NCBI RefSeq assembly: GCF_015352955.1
Contig: NZ_JACYOX010000035.1
Location: forward strand, 1-64,000
DNA length: 64,000 nucleotides
Direction: 5' to 3'
Source: Noviherbaspirillum soli
GTDB taxonomy: Bacteria > Pseudomonadota > Gammaproteobacteria > Burkholderiales > Burkholderiaceae_D
Numbering within the stretch: the first letter of the stretch is position 1; every line of letters begins with the position of its first letter. The translations under genes and the position numbers were made by a program. Positions 8,681-18,877 of the stretch are shown in pieces. The notes below the pieces were generated by a model that saw only the letters and a list, made by a program, of their open reading frames with translations, ran no database searches and was not told where the DNA came from.

Positions 8681-11600
8681 TCACCAGGCATCGATGTAGC
8701 CGCGCGCCGGCCTGTCGGGGCGGGCGGCGCCGGCGGCCAGCCCGGTCGATAACCATTGGCGGCTTGCAGCCGGGTCGATCACCGCGTCTACCTCGAGCGC
8801 CGCAGCGGCATTGATCGCATGGCCGCGTTCGTACATTTGCGCGACCAGGCGCTGGTAAAGCGCATCGCGTTCCGGGCCTTCGGGCTGCGCTTCCAGCTCC
8901 TTGCGAAAACCCAGGCGAACCGCGCCTTCCAGTCCCATGCCGCCGAATTCGCCGGTTGGCCAGGATACCGTGAAGCTGGGGGCACGGAAGCCGCCGCCGG
9001 CCATCGCCATGGCGCCCAAGCCGTAACCCTTGCGCAGCACGATTGCCAGCAATGGCACGCGCAGCTTCGCGCCGGTCACGAACAGGCGGGATACGTGCCG
9101 CACCTGCGCCCGCGCTTCCACCTCGGGGCCGACCATGAATCCCGGTGTGTCGATCAACGAGACAATCGGCAAGCCGTGAGCGTCGCACAACTGCATGAAG
9201 CGTGCGGCCTTGTCTGCCGCGTCCGGGTCGATGGCGCCGCCCAGGTGGCGCGGGTTGTTCGCAATGATGCCCACCGGCCGGCCCTCGATGCGCGCGAGCG
9301 CCGTGTGAATGCCGGTGCCGAACCCGGACCGCAATTCCAGCACGCTGCCGGCGTCGGCGATGCCCGCGATGGCGGCGCGCGTGTCATACACCCGCAAGCG
9401 GTTTTCCGGGACGATGCCGCGTAGGGACAGCGGCTCGGGCGCCTGCCAGTCGCTGACCGGGCCCTGAAACATCGACAGGTAATGCTTCGCCGCCGCCACC
9501 GCGGCGGCTTCGTCATCGACCAGCAGATCGATCACGCCGTTATGGTGCTGGACGCTGGCCGGCCCGATGTCCTCGGCGCGGAACGTGCCGAGGCCGCCGC
9601 CTTCGATCATCGCCGGACCGGCCATGCCGATGTTGGCGTCCCGGGTGGCGATGATGACGTCGCAGCATCCGAGCAGCGCGGCATTGCCGGCGAAGCAGCG
9701 GCCCGAAACGATACCCACCACCGGCACTTCACCGCTCAGCTCGGCGAACTGCGCAAACGCTGGCTGGAACAGGCCGGCAACCGTGGGGAAATCGATGTCG
9801 CCCGGCCGGCCGCCGCCGCCTTCGGCGAAGATCACGGCGGGCAGCCGGTTTTTCAGGGCCACTTGCAGGATGCGGTCTGTCTTGGTGTGGTTGCGCTTGC
9901 CCTGGGTGCCGGCAAGCACCGTCGCATCGTAGGCAAGTACCACGCAGCGCGAACGTTCCGGCGCGAACATGGCGCCGTTGATGCCGCCGATGCCGGTAAT
10001 CAGGCCGTCGGCCGGCGTATTGGCGATCAGGTCTTCCTGGGTGCGGCGGCTTGCCTGCGCAGCGATCGCCAGTGCACCGTATTCGACAAAGGAGCCCGGG
10101 TCGCACAGGTCGTCGACGTTCGCGCGCGCGGTGCGCTGGCCACGCGCATGTCGCTTCGCGACCGCGTCCGGGCGGGCCTCGTCATACAGGAAGGCATGGC
10201 GATCGATAACGCGCTGCAAGTCCGGCCGGATTGCGCGCGGGTCGCTTGCCTTTGTGCTCTGCACGGCATGGTCGGCGGCTTCAATCGGTTCGAGTACGAA
10301 CAGCACCTGGTTTTCCAATATCTGCGTGCCGGCCTGCATGCGCACGTCGATGACACGGCCGGCGCTCTCGGCGACGACCGCGTGTTCCATCTTCATCGCG
10401 TCGATCACCGCGACCATCTGCCCGCGCTGAACGATGTCGTCTTCCTTTACCGTCAGTTCGATGACCCGGCCGGCCATGGGAGCGCGGATGGCGATCAGGT
10501 CTTCCTCTATCGCCTCATCAAGGCCGGCGGCGCGTGGCGTGGTTGCCAGGTGGTCCGGCGCGGCCAGGCTTGCCTGCGCGCCGCGCCCGGCGTCGGCCGC
10601 CGCGATGCGCTGCGCGGATTCCAGCAGCTGCGGCAGGATGGCTTCGAAATGGCGGGTATGCACCAGTTGGGCGGCGAAGTCTTCGCGCTCGGCGAGCGCG
10701 CGCAGCAGTGGCAGATTGGTCGGCATGCCGACGATACGGAATTCAGCCAGCGCACGCTTGAGCCGGCGCACAGCGTCGCTGAACTGGGCGCTTCCCGAGA
10801 AGACGATTAACTTGGCCAGCAAGGTATCGTAATTCGGCGATGGCTCGTAGCCCGTGTAGCCATGCGTATCGACGCGCACCTGCGGACCTGTGGGAGGGTC
10901 GAAGCATTCGAGGCGCCCGTGCGCTGGGCGCGCCAGGCCCTCGGCATCGATCGATTCGGCATTGACCCGTGCCTGAATTGCATAGCCGCGCGCCCTGGGC
11001 GGAGCTTCCGGGTTCAAGCCGAGATCGCGCAGACTGTGGCCGGACGCGATGCCGAGCTGCAGCGCCACCAGGTCGGTCCCGGTGACCAGCTCGGTAATGG
11101 TGTGTTCCACCTGCAGGCGCGGATTGGCCTCGATGAATACAAAGTCGGTTTGTTCGCCGGACTGCGATTCCTCGACCAGGAACTCGAAGGTGCCGAGACT
11201 GCGATAGCCGACGCTCTTGGCCAACGTATGGGCCGCGGCAATGATCCGCTCCCTGAATTGCGGCAGCAGCGTCGGGCTCGGCGCGATCTCGATCAGCTTC
11301 TGAAAGCGGCGCTGCAACGTACAGTCTCGCTCGCCGAGCGCGAGCACGTGCATGCCATCGCCGACAATCTGGACTTCGATATGGCGCGCGCGTTGGACCA
11401 GGCGTTCAGCATAGACCGCGTCGACGCCGAACGCGGACCTTGCCTCCGACCGGCAGCGCAAATAGGCTTCACCCAACTGGGCACGCTTGTGCACCGCGCG
11501 CATACCGCGTCCGCCACCGCCTCCGATCGCCTTGATCACGATGCCGGCACCGTTCTGGGCCTCGAAGAAGCGCTCGATCTCTTCCAGGGACGCATCGCCA

Positions 11601-11998
11601 CGGGTCGCAGGCATGACGGGAACGCCGCATTCCGCAGCGAGCGCCAGGGCACGGCCCTTATCGCCGAACAGTTCCAGGTGTTCCACCGCCGGGCCGACGA
11701 AGCAGATGCCCGCCTGCATGCAGGCCTGCGCAAAATCGGCCCGTTCGCTAAGGAACCCGTAACCGGGATGGATTGCATCGGCCCCGGTCGCCTTGGCGGC
11801 GGCGAGAATCGCGGGGATGTCGATATACGCCGCTGGCCCGGTCCCTTCCAATGCGATCGCCTCATCGGCGAGCAGGCGATGCCGCGCATTCGCATCGTCC
11901 CGAGCATAGACGGCAACGGTGGCGATGCCGAGGTCGCGGGCCGCGCGTTGCACCCGAAGCGCGATTTCACCGCGGTTGGCTATCAAAAGCTTCTTCAA
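8681..11998 (-). CDS. Single-chain biotin-dependent acyl-CoA carboxylase (BC-BCCP-CT)
   Basis: This 1105-residue protein joins all carboxylase parts in one chain. Residues 1-450 are biotin carboxylase (LLIANRGEIALRV; ATP-grasp glycine loop GGGGGRGMR; EANPRLQVEHTITE). The biotinyl domain has IDAMKMEH with the biotinylated Lys at about 536. The carboxyltransferase spans about 620-1100 (IDTPGFMVGPEVEARA; GYGLGAMAMAGG). It converts an acyl-CoA, bicarbonate and ATP to a carboxyacyl-CoA in the cytoplasm. This layout matches the long-chain acyl-CoA carboxylase (LCC) type rather than housekeeping AccABCD. The start is a TTG at 11998 with AAGGAG six bases upstream; no ATG fits. First gene of the operon with ligase B. 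Confidence 0.92.
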   Translation of the reverse strand: MKKLLIANRGEIALRVQRAARDLGIATVAVYARDDANARHRLLADEAIALEGTGPAAYIDIPAILAAAKATGADAIHPGYGFLSERADFAQACMQAGICFVGPAVEHLELFGDKGRALALAAECGVPVMPATRGDASLEEIERFFEAQNGAGIVIKAIGGGGGRGMRAVHKRAQLGEAYLRCRSEARSAFGVDAVYAERLVQRARHIEVQIVGDGMHVLALGERDCTLQRRFQKLIEIAPSPTLLPQFRERIIAAAHTLAKSVGYRSLGTFEFLVEESQSGEQTDFVFIEANPRLQVEHTITELVTGTDLVALQLGIASGHSLRDLGLNPEAPPRARGYAIQARVNAESIDAEGLARPAHGRLECFDPPTGPQVRVDTHGYTGYEPSPNYDTLLAKLIVFSGSAQFSDAVRRLKRALAEFRIVGMPTNLPLLRALAEREDFAAQLVHTRHFEAILPQLLESAQRIAAADAGRGAQASLAAPDHLATTPRAAGLDEAIEEDLIAIRAPMAGRVIELTVKEDDIVQRGQMVAVIDAMKMEHAVVAESAGRVIDVRMQAGTQILENQVLFVLEPIEAADHAVQSTKASDPRAIRPDLQRVIDRHAFLYDEARPDAVAKRHARGQRTARANVDDLCDPGSFVEYGALAIAAQASRRTQEDLIANTPADGLITGIGGINGAMFAPERSRCVVLAYDATVLAGTQGKRNHTKTDRILQVALKNRLPAVIFAEGGGGRPGDIDFPTVAGLFQPAFAQFAELSGEVPVVGIVSGRCFAGNAALLGCCDVIIATRDANIGMAGPAMIEGGGLGTFRAEDIGPASVQHHNGVIDLLVDDEAAAVAAAKHYLSMFQGPVSDWQAPEPLSLRGIVPENRLRVYDTRAAIAGIADAGSVLELRSGFGTGIHTALARIEGRPVGIIANNPRHLGGAIDPDAADKAARFMQLCDAHGLPIVSLIDTPGFMVGPEVEARAQVRHVSRLFVTGAKLRVPLLAIVLRKGYGLGAMAMAGGGFRAPSFTVSWPTGEFGGMGLEGAVRLGFRKELEAQPEGPERDALYQRLVAQMYERGHAINAAAALEVDAVIDPAASRQWLSTGLAAGAARPDRPARGYIDAW

Positions 11999-12514
11999 GC
12001 GTGGCTCCTTTTTCAACTGCGCGAATCGCGCGTAACAGGGTGTCATGATGCATGCGTGACGGGATGCGCCGCATCAGGATTGCTTAATCGTTGGGTCGCG
12101 TGGGATGTCCAGCGCTTTTAAGAGGAGGTTGAGGGTGATCGTGCTGCATCGGGGTACAGGTCGTGCCGCACGGCCAGCACGCGTGCGCGCGCATCATCCG
12201 CGCAATTGCGGTGAAACCGCGATGCCATCCGCGGTGAAGCCCTGGGGCAGTCCGATGCGGCGCGTGCTTGTGATCGCGATCGCAATCGTCATAAAGATTG
12301 CAAGGCAGGACAGCGGGGTTGCCGGGACTTGGATCGACTTGTTTGATCTGGTTGACTGTACCGGTTGCCTGACTCGTCGTGCCGCGGTGTTGATGTCTTT
12401 TCGCGAGTGCCGATGCATGCAGCTTGTCTCCCTGACGTTGTTACGTCTTATCTAAGCAAGTATTCAACCCTGGCACTCCGCCGGTGAATGCGTCGGCACA
12501 GGTTAGAACCGCCT

Positions 12515-12533
12515 GATGAAACCGTGTTTCATC
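12515..12533. promoter_or_regulatory. Perfect inverted repeat, candidate operator
   Basis: The 8-bp arms GATGAAAC and GTTTCATC are separated by CGT, a compact 19-bp dyad typical of a dimeric regulator site. It lies 517 bp upstream of the carboxylase TTG start and about 840 bp before ligase C. No regulator gene is adjacent, so the cognate protein is unknown. Confidence 0.4.
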
Positions 12534-12644
12534 GCGCTAAATGCTAGCACTCTGTCTCCTGCCTGTAAATCGATTGTCCGGCTTATTGACCGTATTGCGT
12601 GAAACGAGGCTCCCTTTCTTCCTGCGGAAAACCTGGAATTTCAT

Positions 12645-12659
12645 TTTTGCAATGCAAAA
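12645..12659. repeat. Short inverted repeat
   Basis: TTTTGC and GCAAAA are separated by AAT. With 6-bp arms in AT-rich DNA this could be a weak operator or chance; it is listed because it lies in the regulatory gap between the two carboxylase operons. Confidence 0.25.
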
Positions 12660-12891
12660 CACCTCAGGAAGAATGTAACCATGCCGTTAAAGGCTGCATC
12701 CCGTCCATGTATTTATTCGCCCTTGTGGCGCCATAACGATGCGCAAAGTGAAGGGATGTTTTTTTGGGAATTGATTATTTAATGCCGCATTCGGATTGCC
12801 CGGCTGGCCTTCTTGGACCATAACTTCATTTCATGCGTGGGGCCGGGTGGCATTCGATCAGGACATGAAAAAGATAGGGAGGAGGGATGGC

Positions 12892-12957
12892 ATGGGCGCG
12901 CAGGAGCCACGAGCAAAAATGCTTGGGAGCACTGCACTAATTCAATCATGGCACTGA
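12892..12957 (+). CDS. Possible 21-residue small ORF or leader peptide
   Basis: AGGAGG at 12880-12885 lies six bases before an ATG that opens a 21-codon frame (begins MGAQEPRAKM, ends IQSWH, stop TGA 12955-12957). The Shine-Dalgarno is better than that of many real genes in the window. Nothing in the peptide is recognised, and the ligase C gene begins 420 bp later. It may be a leader peptide, the remains of a gene start, or coincidence in purine-rich DNA. Confidence 0.2.
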   Translation: MGAQEPRAKMLGSTALIQSWH

Positions 12958-13254
12958 CCCCGGACAATCTACCGTGGCCTTTTTCTCCCGGATAGATTTT
13001 CACTCGACATGAAAGAACTGCGCAATTCAGGCACGCTCTGATGTCGACCATTGTGTATGGCCAGGAGCACGACTGTCCAGCATTGAACATTTTTTAAAAT
13101 ATTTTTCGCTGTTGGCGGGATATGGGAAATATCTCTCGAATAGGCGTTCTGACTCGGGAGCCGTCATTGGTAAGCATAAGAGATTTCGCATCGTTTGATG
13201 GGCCGACAATAAGGCCTCGTTAATGGGTAAGAGGCTCGTGAGGTTGTTTTGTCC

Positions 13255-13273
13255 AGCGAAACACAATTTCGCT
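13255..13273. promoter_or_regulatory. Inverted repeat just upstream of the ligase C promoter
   Basis: Arms AGCGAAA and TTTCGCT are perfect, separated by CACAA. The repeat ends five bases before the -35 element at 13278, the position expected for an activator site or an upstream repressor site. The half-site GCGAA/TTCGC also occurs in the repeats at 3254 and 56395. Confidence 0.5.
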
Positions 13274-13277
13274 TTTG

Positions 13278-13306
13278 TTGACACATGGGCTGCGGGCCGG
13301 TAGATT
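13278..13306 (+). promoter_or_regulatory. Sigma70-type promoter for the ligase C/transporter operon
   Basis: A consensus TTGACA (13278-13283), a 17-base spacer and TAGATT (13301-13306, four of six matches to TATAAT) lie about 70 bp upstream of the ligase C start. It would drive the long plus-strand operon running to 26441. Confidence 0.6.
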
Positions 13307-13376
13307 TTAAAAGGGATCCCAAGCCCACCCCATAAAGCAGCAGTCCCGAGACTGCCGGAGCAGGAGACAAACAGGC

Positions 13377-15092
13377 ATGAACGAGCTTCAGGAAGAGACT
13401 TATCTCGAGAAACTGGCCGATCTGCAGTCGCGCAACTGGCCCGCAGGCATTCCTCACGAACCGACTTATCCGCATGGTGTAGCAACGATAGACGAATACC
13501 TGCGCAAGTGGGCCAGACAGCAGCCCGACAAGCCCGCGGTCATTTTCTATGGCACCCAAATCAGCTATGAAGAGCTGGACCGTCTGAGCGACCGTTGCGC
13601 TGTCCTGCTGCACCGGCATGGCGTGCGGCAGGGCGACCGGGTCGCGGTGATGCTGCCCAACTGTCCCCAATTTCACTTCGCCTTTTTCGGCATCCTGAGG
13701 CTGGGCGCCGTGCATGTGCCGGTCAACCCGCTGTTCAAGGAGCATGAGCTGGCGTATGAGCTGAACGATTCCGGTGCCCGTGTCGTCATCGTGCTCGACC
13801 AGCTGGCGTCCATGGTCAACGAGGTGCGCTCACGCACTCCGGTGCAAACCGTCATCAGCACCAGCTTCCAGGACATGCTGCCCGACACGCCGGCGATCCC
13901 GGTGCCGCCCAGCGTGAAGGCGCCACGCCTGCCGCTGCTGCCGGATACGATCGACATGATGCCAGCGCTCGCCGTGTGCGCCGAGGCGCCGCCGCGCGTC
14001 GCGCCCGACCTCGACGCTGTCGCCGCGCTGAACTACACCGGCGGCACGACCGGCATGCCCAAGGGCTGCGTGCATACCCAACGCGACATGCTCTACACCG
14101 CCGCCACCACCTGCACCGTCGCCAACGATATCCGGCAGGACGACATCATCCTCAACTTCCTTTCGCTGTTCTGGATCGCCGGCGAAAACTTCGGCCTTAT
14201 CTTCCCCGTCTTCGGCGGCAATACGCTGGTGCTGCTGGCGCGCTGGGACGCGGTCGGCGTCATGGCTGCGATCGAGCGCTACCAGGTCACGCGCGCCGGC
14301 ATGCTGGTCGACAATGCGGTCGAGATACTCGACCATCCTGACGCCGGCAAGTATTCGATGCGCAGCCTGAAGGCAACGCGCGTGTCCTCCTTCGTCAAGA
14401 AGATCAACCCGGCCTATCGCCGCCGCTGGTTCGAACTGACCGGCACCGTCATGGCCGAAGCTGCATGGGGCATGTCGGAGACGCATACGTGCGACACCTT
14501 CACGACCGGCTTCCAGGAAGGCGACGCCGATCTCGCCGGCCAGCCGGTGTTCGTCGGCCTGCCGGTGCCCGGCACGCTGATCAAGATCTGCGACTTCGAA
14601 ACAGGAGCGCTCAAGCCGCATGGCGAAGAGGGCGAGATCCTGGTCAAGACGCCTTCGCTGCTAAAGTCGTATTGGAACAAGCCCGAAGCCACCAGCGAAT
14701 CGCTGCGTGATGGCTGGCTGGCGACCGGCGACATCGGCGTGTTCGATGCACAGGGGTGCCTGCATTTCCTCGGACGCCGCAAGGAGATGCTGAAAGTGAA
14801 GGGCATGAGCGTGTTTCCGACCGAGCTGGAAGCGATGCTGGGCCAGCATCCGGCGGTGCTGGGCTCGGGTGTGATTGGCATCGCCGACGAACAGCGCGGG
14901 CAGGTGCCAGTCGCCTTCGTGATGGTGGACCCAGCCGCCGGCCTCACCGAGGACGCATTGCAGGCATGGTGCCGCGACAACATGGCCAGCTACAAGGTGC
15001 CGCGCGTGCGCATCGTCGAACAGTTGCCGATGACTGCCACGGGCAAGGTAAAGAAGCATGAACTCGAGGCGCTGCTTGCGCCGGGAGCGTAG
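13377..15092 (+). CDS. AMP-dependent CoA ligase C
   Basis: This 571-residue ANL acyl-CoA synthetase has the P-loop [13 protein letters not shown], an adenylation motif [13 protein letters not shown], the hinge LATGDIG and a C-terminal TATGKVKK with the catalytic Lys. It resembles ligase B throughout, and its N-terminus ([20 protein letters not shown]) matches B's, so both probably act on related acids. GGAG lies about 11 bases before the ATG. It is the first gene after the promoter at 13278-13306 and is followed after 10 bases by the ABC transporter genes, tying import to CoA activation. Confidence 0.9.
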   Translation: MNELQEETYLEKLADLQSRNWPAGIPHEPTYPHGVATIDEYLRKWARQQPDKPAVIFYGTQISYEELDRLSDRCAVLLHRHGVRQGDRVAVMLPNCPQFHFAFFGILRLGAVHVPVNPLFKEHELAYELNDSGARVVIVLDQLASMVNEVRSRTPVQTVISTSFQDMLPDTPAIPVPPSVKAPRLPLLPDTIDMMPALAVCAEAPPRVAPDLDAVAALNYTGGTTGMPKGCVHTQRDMLYTAATTCTVANDIRQDDIILNFLSLFWIAGENFGLIFPVFGGNTLVLLARWDAVGVMAAIERYQVTRAGMLVDNAVEILDHPDAGKYSMRSLKATRVSSFVKKINPAYRRRWFELTGTVMAEAAWGMSETHTCDTFTTGFQEGDADLAGQPVFVGLPVPGTLIKICDFETGALKPHGEEGEILVKTPSLLKSYWNKPEATSESLRDGWLATGDIGVFDAQGCLHFLGRRKEMLKVKGMSVFPTELEAMLGQHPAVLGSGVIGIADEQRGQVPVAFVMVDPAAGLTEDALQAWCRDNMASYKVPRVRIVEQLPMTATGKVKKHELEALLAPGA

Positions 15093-15102
15093 CGGGAACC
15101 CG

Positions 15103-16176
15103 ATGACAGTGACCACCCATTCCATCGTGGAAAGGTCAGCGGCGCATATGCCGGCGAATGCGGAAGGCACCGGCGTGCAGGCTGGCCCGGCGACGCTGCT
15201 GAGCGTGCGTGACCTGACCATCTCGTTTCAGACCGATCACGGCGACGTGCCGGTGACCCGCAACATCGGCTTGACCCTGGCGCCGGGCGAACGCCTTGGC
15301 GTCGTTGGCGAGAGCGGCTGCGGCAAGAGCGTCACCGGCCTGTCCCTGATGCGCCTGCTGCCGCCTTCCACCGCGCGGATCTCGGGCGAGGTGCTGCTGG
15401 AAGGCCGCAACTTGCTGGCCCTGCCGGAGCGGGAGATGCGCCGGGTCCGCGGCCGGAGTATCGCGATGATCTTTCAGGAGCCGATGAGCGCATTGGACCC
15501 GGTCTTCACCATTGGCCACCAGATTGCCGAAGCCTATCTCAGTCATTTCAAGGCCGGCCGCGCAGAAGCCCGCGAACGCGCGATCGCAGCGCTCGATCAG
15601 GTCGGCATTGCGCTGCCCGCCCGCCGCCACGATGAATATCCGCACCAGCTTTCCGGCGGGATGCGGCAGCGGGTGATGATCGCGATGGCGCTGATCTGCC
15701 AGCCCAAACTGCTGATCGCCGACGAGCCGACCACCGCGCTCGACGTGACCGTGCAGGCCCAGATCCTGAAGCTGCTGCGCGATGTCAGCGAGCAGACTGG
15801 TACCGCGCTGCTGTTCATAACCCATGACCTCGGCGTGGTTGCCGAAACCTGCACCCGCATGCTGACCATGTATGCCGGCGAAGTGGTGGAGAACGCGCCG
15901 GTGGACGATGTGCTGTTGCGGCCGCGTCATCCGTACACCTCCGGCCTGCTGCGCTCGCTGCCGCGGCTGTCGGAGCGCCGCGCCGCGCTGCCGTCCATAC
16001 CCGGACGCGTGCCGTCGCCGGACGCGATGCCGCCGGGTTGCCGATTCGCGCCGCGCTGCCCGCATGCGCTGCCAGCCTGCGAGGCGCCGCAGGCATTGCA
16101 GCCACTGGCCGCGCCGGCGCACGCGGTACGCTGCTGCCGCGCCGCGAACCTGGTCTTGCCGGGAGCGGTCAGTTGA
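15103..16176 (+). CDS. ABC transporter ATP-binding protein 1a (Opp/Dpp D type)
   Basis: This 357-residue ATPase of the peptide/nickel family has Walker A GESGCGKS, a Q-loop in [11 protein letters not shown], signature LSGGMRQR, Walker [13 protein letters not shown], the switch His in FITHDLGVV, and the C-terminal oligopeptide-type extension with a [15 protein letters not shown] cysteine cluster. The ATG at 15103 is preferred because it follows the ligase C stop and is preceded by GCGGGA; an earlier ATG at 15058 lies inside the ligase gene. It pairs with the ATPase that follows to power uptake through the permeases at 18878-20706. Confidence 0.92.
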   Translation: MTVTTHSIVERSAAHMPANAEGTGVQAGPATLLSVRDLTISFQTDHGDVPVTRNIGLTLAPGERLGVVGESGCGKSVTGLSLMRLLPPSTARISGEVLLEGRNLLALPEREMRRVRGRSIAMIFQEPMSALDPVFTIGHQIAEAYLSHFKAGRAEARERAIAALDQVGIALPARRHDEYPHQLSGGMRQRVMIAMALICQPKLLIADEPTTALDVTVQAQILKLLRDVSEQTGTALLFITHDLGVVAETCTRMLTMYAGEVVENAPVDDVLLRPRHPYTSGLLRSLPRLSERRAALPSIPGRVPSPDAMPPGCRFAPRCPHALPACEAPQALQPLAAPAHAVRCCRAANLVLPGAVS

Positions 16177-17210
16177 CCGCCCCGGTGAACGGCGCATCGA
16201 CGCCGCTGCTGCAGGTATGCGACCTGCGCATCGAATTCCCGGTGGGCCGCCATGAAACGCTGAAGGCGGTCGATGGCATGAGCTTCGATGTGCAGGCCGG
16301 CGAGACCTTCGGCATCATCGGCGAGTCGGGCTCGGGCAAGACCACGCTGGGCCGCGCGCTGGTGTCGCTGCTGCAGCCCAGCGGCGGCAGCGTACTGTAC
16401 AACGGCGTCGATCCGCGTACCCTGTCCGGCGATGCGTTCCGTCGCCACCGGCGCGACTATCAGATCATCTTCCAGGACCCGAATGCGGCGCTCAACCCGC
16501 GCATGACCATGCTCGCCAGCGTCATGGAGCCGCTGGAAATCAGCGGCAGCCGCGACAAAGCGGCCAACCGCCGGCAGGCGCTGGAGGCGTTGGCGCGAGT
16601 GGGCCTGCCGCCGGAAATCGGCAGCCGCTACCCGCACCAGCTTTCGGGCGGCCAGAAGCAGCGGGTCAACATCGCCCGCGTGCTGACCGTGCGGCCACGC
16701 ATGATTGTCTGCGATGAAGTGGTCGCCGCACTCGACGTGTCGATCCGCGGCGATGTGCTGAACCTGTTTGCCGAACTGCAGCGCGAATTCGGCCTGACCT
16801 ATGTGTTCATCACCCATGACCTGTCCGTGGTCTCGCATATCAGCGACCGCGTCGGCGTCGCCTATCTCGGCCGCTTCATGGAACTGGGGCCGGCCACGGC
16901 CATTTCGGAAAAGCCGCTGCATCCTTATACCGAAGCGCTGCTGTCATCCGAGCCGATACCGCTGCCGTCAGCCATGCGCACCAACCGCCAGATCGTGCTC
17001 CAGGGCGAGATACCCAGCCCCATCGCGCCCCCGTCGGGATGCCGTTTCCGGACCCGCTGCCGCTATGCGCAGGCCCGCTGCGCGGAGGAGGCGCCGGCGT
17101 GGCGCGAATTGAACCCGTCGCACTGGGTTGCCTGTCACTTCGCCAGCGCCGACGGGCCGCCGCGCCAGCCGGGTCCGGAAGAACGCGCCAGGGAAACCGC
17201 ATCGCTGTAA
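16173..17210 (+). CDS. ABC transporter ATP-binding protein 1b (Opp/Dpp F type)
   Basis: This 345-residue partner ATPase has Walker [10 protein letters not shown]-loop [13 protein letters not shown], signature LSGGQKQR, Walker [24 protein letters not shown] and a C-terminal [14 protein letters not shown] cluster. In Walker B the usual DEP is DEV, an unusual substitution beside the catalytic Glu. The best start is a TTG at 16173 that overlaps the previous stop (TTGA) and has GGGAG seven bases upstream; GTG at 16185 is the alternative. The overlap implies translational coupling with its partner. Confidence 0.9.
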   Translation: MTAPVNGASTPLLQVCDLRIEFPVGRHETLKAVDGMSFDVQAGETFGIIGESGSGKTTLGRALVSLLQPSGGSVLYNGVDPRTLSGDAFRRHRRDYQIIFQDPNAALNPRMTMLASVMEPLEISGSRDKAANRRQALEALARVGLPPEIGSRYPHQLSGGQKQRVNIARVLTVRPRMIVCDEVVAALDVSIRGDVLNLFAELQREFGLTYVFITHDLSVVSHISDRVGVAYLGRFMELGPATAISEKPLHPYTEALLSSEPIPLPSAMRTNRQIVLQGEIPSPIAPPSGCRFRTRCRYAQARCAEEAPAWRELNPSHWVACHFASADGPPRQPGPEERARETASL

Positions 17211-17257
17211 GCCGTATTGCTGTTAGTCCCACTGATAACGATGACAAGGAGACCATT

Positions 17258-18862
17258 TTGACACACGCAACAGATCCAACCGGGCCAACCGGGCCGCAAG
17301 CCGCCGCGCTTTCCCCGCTGACGTTAAGCAGGCGTGATCTGCTGCTGGCGGCCCTGAGCGGCGCTGCGCTGGCGGCGCTGCCGGGCGGCCTGGCGCTGGC
17401 GCAGGGCGCGCCGCGCAAGGGTGGCGTCATCAGGATCGTCGCCCCGGCCAATCCGTCCAGCCTCGACCCTGCAACCGGCGGCGCCGGCTCCGATCATTCC
17501 AGCCTGTGGCCCATCTATGACACGCTGATGGAATGGGAGAACGACACGCTGAAGGTCATTCCCGGCATGGCCGAATGGACGACGCCGGACCCGCAGACGC
17601 TGCTGTTGAAACTGCGCAGTGACAAGATCAAGTTCCACGACGGCACGCCCATGGATGCGGAAGCCGTCAAGTTCAACCTCGACCGCAACCGCTCCGATGC
17701 CCGCTCCAACCTCAAGGCCGACCTCTCCAGCATCGCATCGGTCGAGGTCGCCAGCCCGACCGAAGTGCGGATCAAGCTGAACCAGCCCGACGCCGCGCTG
17801 CCGGCCATTCTGACCGACCGCGCCGGGATGATGATCTCGCCCAAGGCGGTGAAGGAGTTCGGCAACGAGAGCGACCGCAAGCCGGTCGGCGCCGGCCCGT
17901 GGAAATTCGTCAGCTGGGCCGACAACGACAAGATCTTACTGACCCGCAACGAGACCTACTGGAAGCCGAACAAGCCCTATACCGACGGCGTCGAGATCCT
18001 GATCATTCCGGATCAGGCGACCGGGCTGCGCTCGGTCACTTCAGGCCAGAACCACATGATCTACAACCTGTCGTCGCGTTACAAGCCGCTGGTGGACAAG
18101 GCCAAGAACCTGACGCTGGCGACCTCGCCGACCCTCTACTGCTTCCAGATCTATTTCAATTACAGCCGCGCGCCCCTGAACAACGTCAAGGTCCGGCAGG
18201 CAATCAACCTTGCCATCGACCGTCCGGCCTTTCTGCGAGCCACACTGGGCGGCATGGGTGAACCGGCCTACATGCTGATGCCGGCATCGCACTGGGCCTA
18301 TGACAAGCAGGTGGCGACGCTGTATCCCTACGACCCGGCCCGCGCAAAGAAACTGCTGGCCGAGGCGGGAATGCCAAACGGGCTGGAAATCACGATGGGC
18401 AGCTACAACGACCAGGACTCGGTGCGGCGCGCCGAAGTCATCATGGAAATGCTGGGCAAGGCGGGCATACGGGTAAAGCTGACCAATGGCTCCATTGCGG
18501 AAATCTCTGGCCAGTTCTTCGGCACCGAGAAGAAGTTCGACTCGCTGCTCTCGGCCTGGACCGGCCGACCCGACCCCAGCATGACCTACTCGCTCGGCTT
18601 CGCCAAGGGCGCGTACTACAACGCCGGCCGCAGCGAGGCGTCGCCTGAGCTGACCGCGCTGCTGCAGGAAAGCCGGACCAGGGAAGACCTGGAGTTTCGC
18701 AAGCAGGTGTTTTCCAAGATACAGCGCATCGTGATGGAGCAGGCCCTAGTGGCGCCGCTGGCCTTCCGCGCCGAACTGGTGGCCTCGACCCAGCAGGTCA
18801 AGGGCTTCAAGCCCAACCTGCTGGGCAAGCCCAAGTTCGACGACGTCTGGCTGGCAAGCTGA
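17258..18862 (+). CDS. ABC transporter substrate-binding protein 1 (peptide/nickel family, Tat signal)
   Basis: This 534-residue periplasmic binding protein belongs to SBP family 5. The TTG at 17258 has AAGGAG six bases upstream; no ATG fits. The N-terminus carries a twin-arginine signal (LSRRDLLLAAL then a hydrophobic run ending ALAQGA), suggesting export in a folded state. The mature region starts GGVIRIVAPANPSSLDP and contains PVGAGPWKFVSW and VRQAINLAIDRPAF, typical of the family. A 9-base unit CCAACCGGG is tandemly repeated in the leader (TGPTGP). It lies between the ATPase and permease genes; the ligand is unknown. Confidence 0.9.
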   Translation: MTHATDPTGPTGPQAAALSPLTLSRRDLLLAALSGAALAALPGGLALAQGAPRKGGVIRIVAPANPSSLDPATGGAGSDHSSLWPIYDTLMEWENDTLKVIPGMAEWTTPDPQTLLLKLRSDKIKFHDGTPMDAEAVKFNLDRNRSDARSNLKADLSSIASVEVASPTEVRIKLNQPDAALPAILTDRAGMMISPKAVKEFGNESDRKPVGAGPWKFVSWADNDKILLTRNETYWKPNKPYTDGVEILIIPDQATGLRSVTSGQNHMIYNLSSRYKPLVDKAKNLTLATSPTLYCFQIYFNYSRAPLNNVKVRQAINLAIDRPAFLRATLGGMGEPAYMLMPASHWAYDKQVATLYPYDPARAKKLLAEAGMPNGLEITMGSYNDQDSVRRAEVIMEMLGKAGIRVKLTNGSIAEISGQFFGTEKKFDSLLSAWTGRPDPSMTYSLGFAKGAYYNAGRSEASPELTALLQESRTREDLEFRKQVFSKIQRIVMEQALVAPLAFRAELVASTQQVKGFKPNLLGKPKFDDVWLAS

Positions 18863-18877
18863 GGGCGAGGGCACGCC

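Larger units (their letters stand above)
11999..13376. other. Long divergent intergenic region, AT-richer than its surroundings
   Basis: About 1.4 kb separates the divergent carboxylase operon (minus) from the ligase C operon (plus). No convincing large gene is present. It holds two inverted repeats (12515-12533 and 12645-12659), a small ORF with a strong Shine-Dalgarno at 12892-12957, and a sigma70-type promoter with an adjacent operator-like repeat at 13255-13306. The base composition shift and the lack of genes suggest regulatory DNA or decayed sequence. Confidence 0.6.

Noticed and set aside
17279-17296. Tandem 9-base repeat CCAACCGGG in the Tat leader of binding protein 1
   Set aside because: Only two units and in-frame, so it cannot act as a phase switch; probably a polymerase-slippage duplication.
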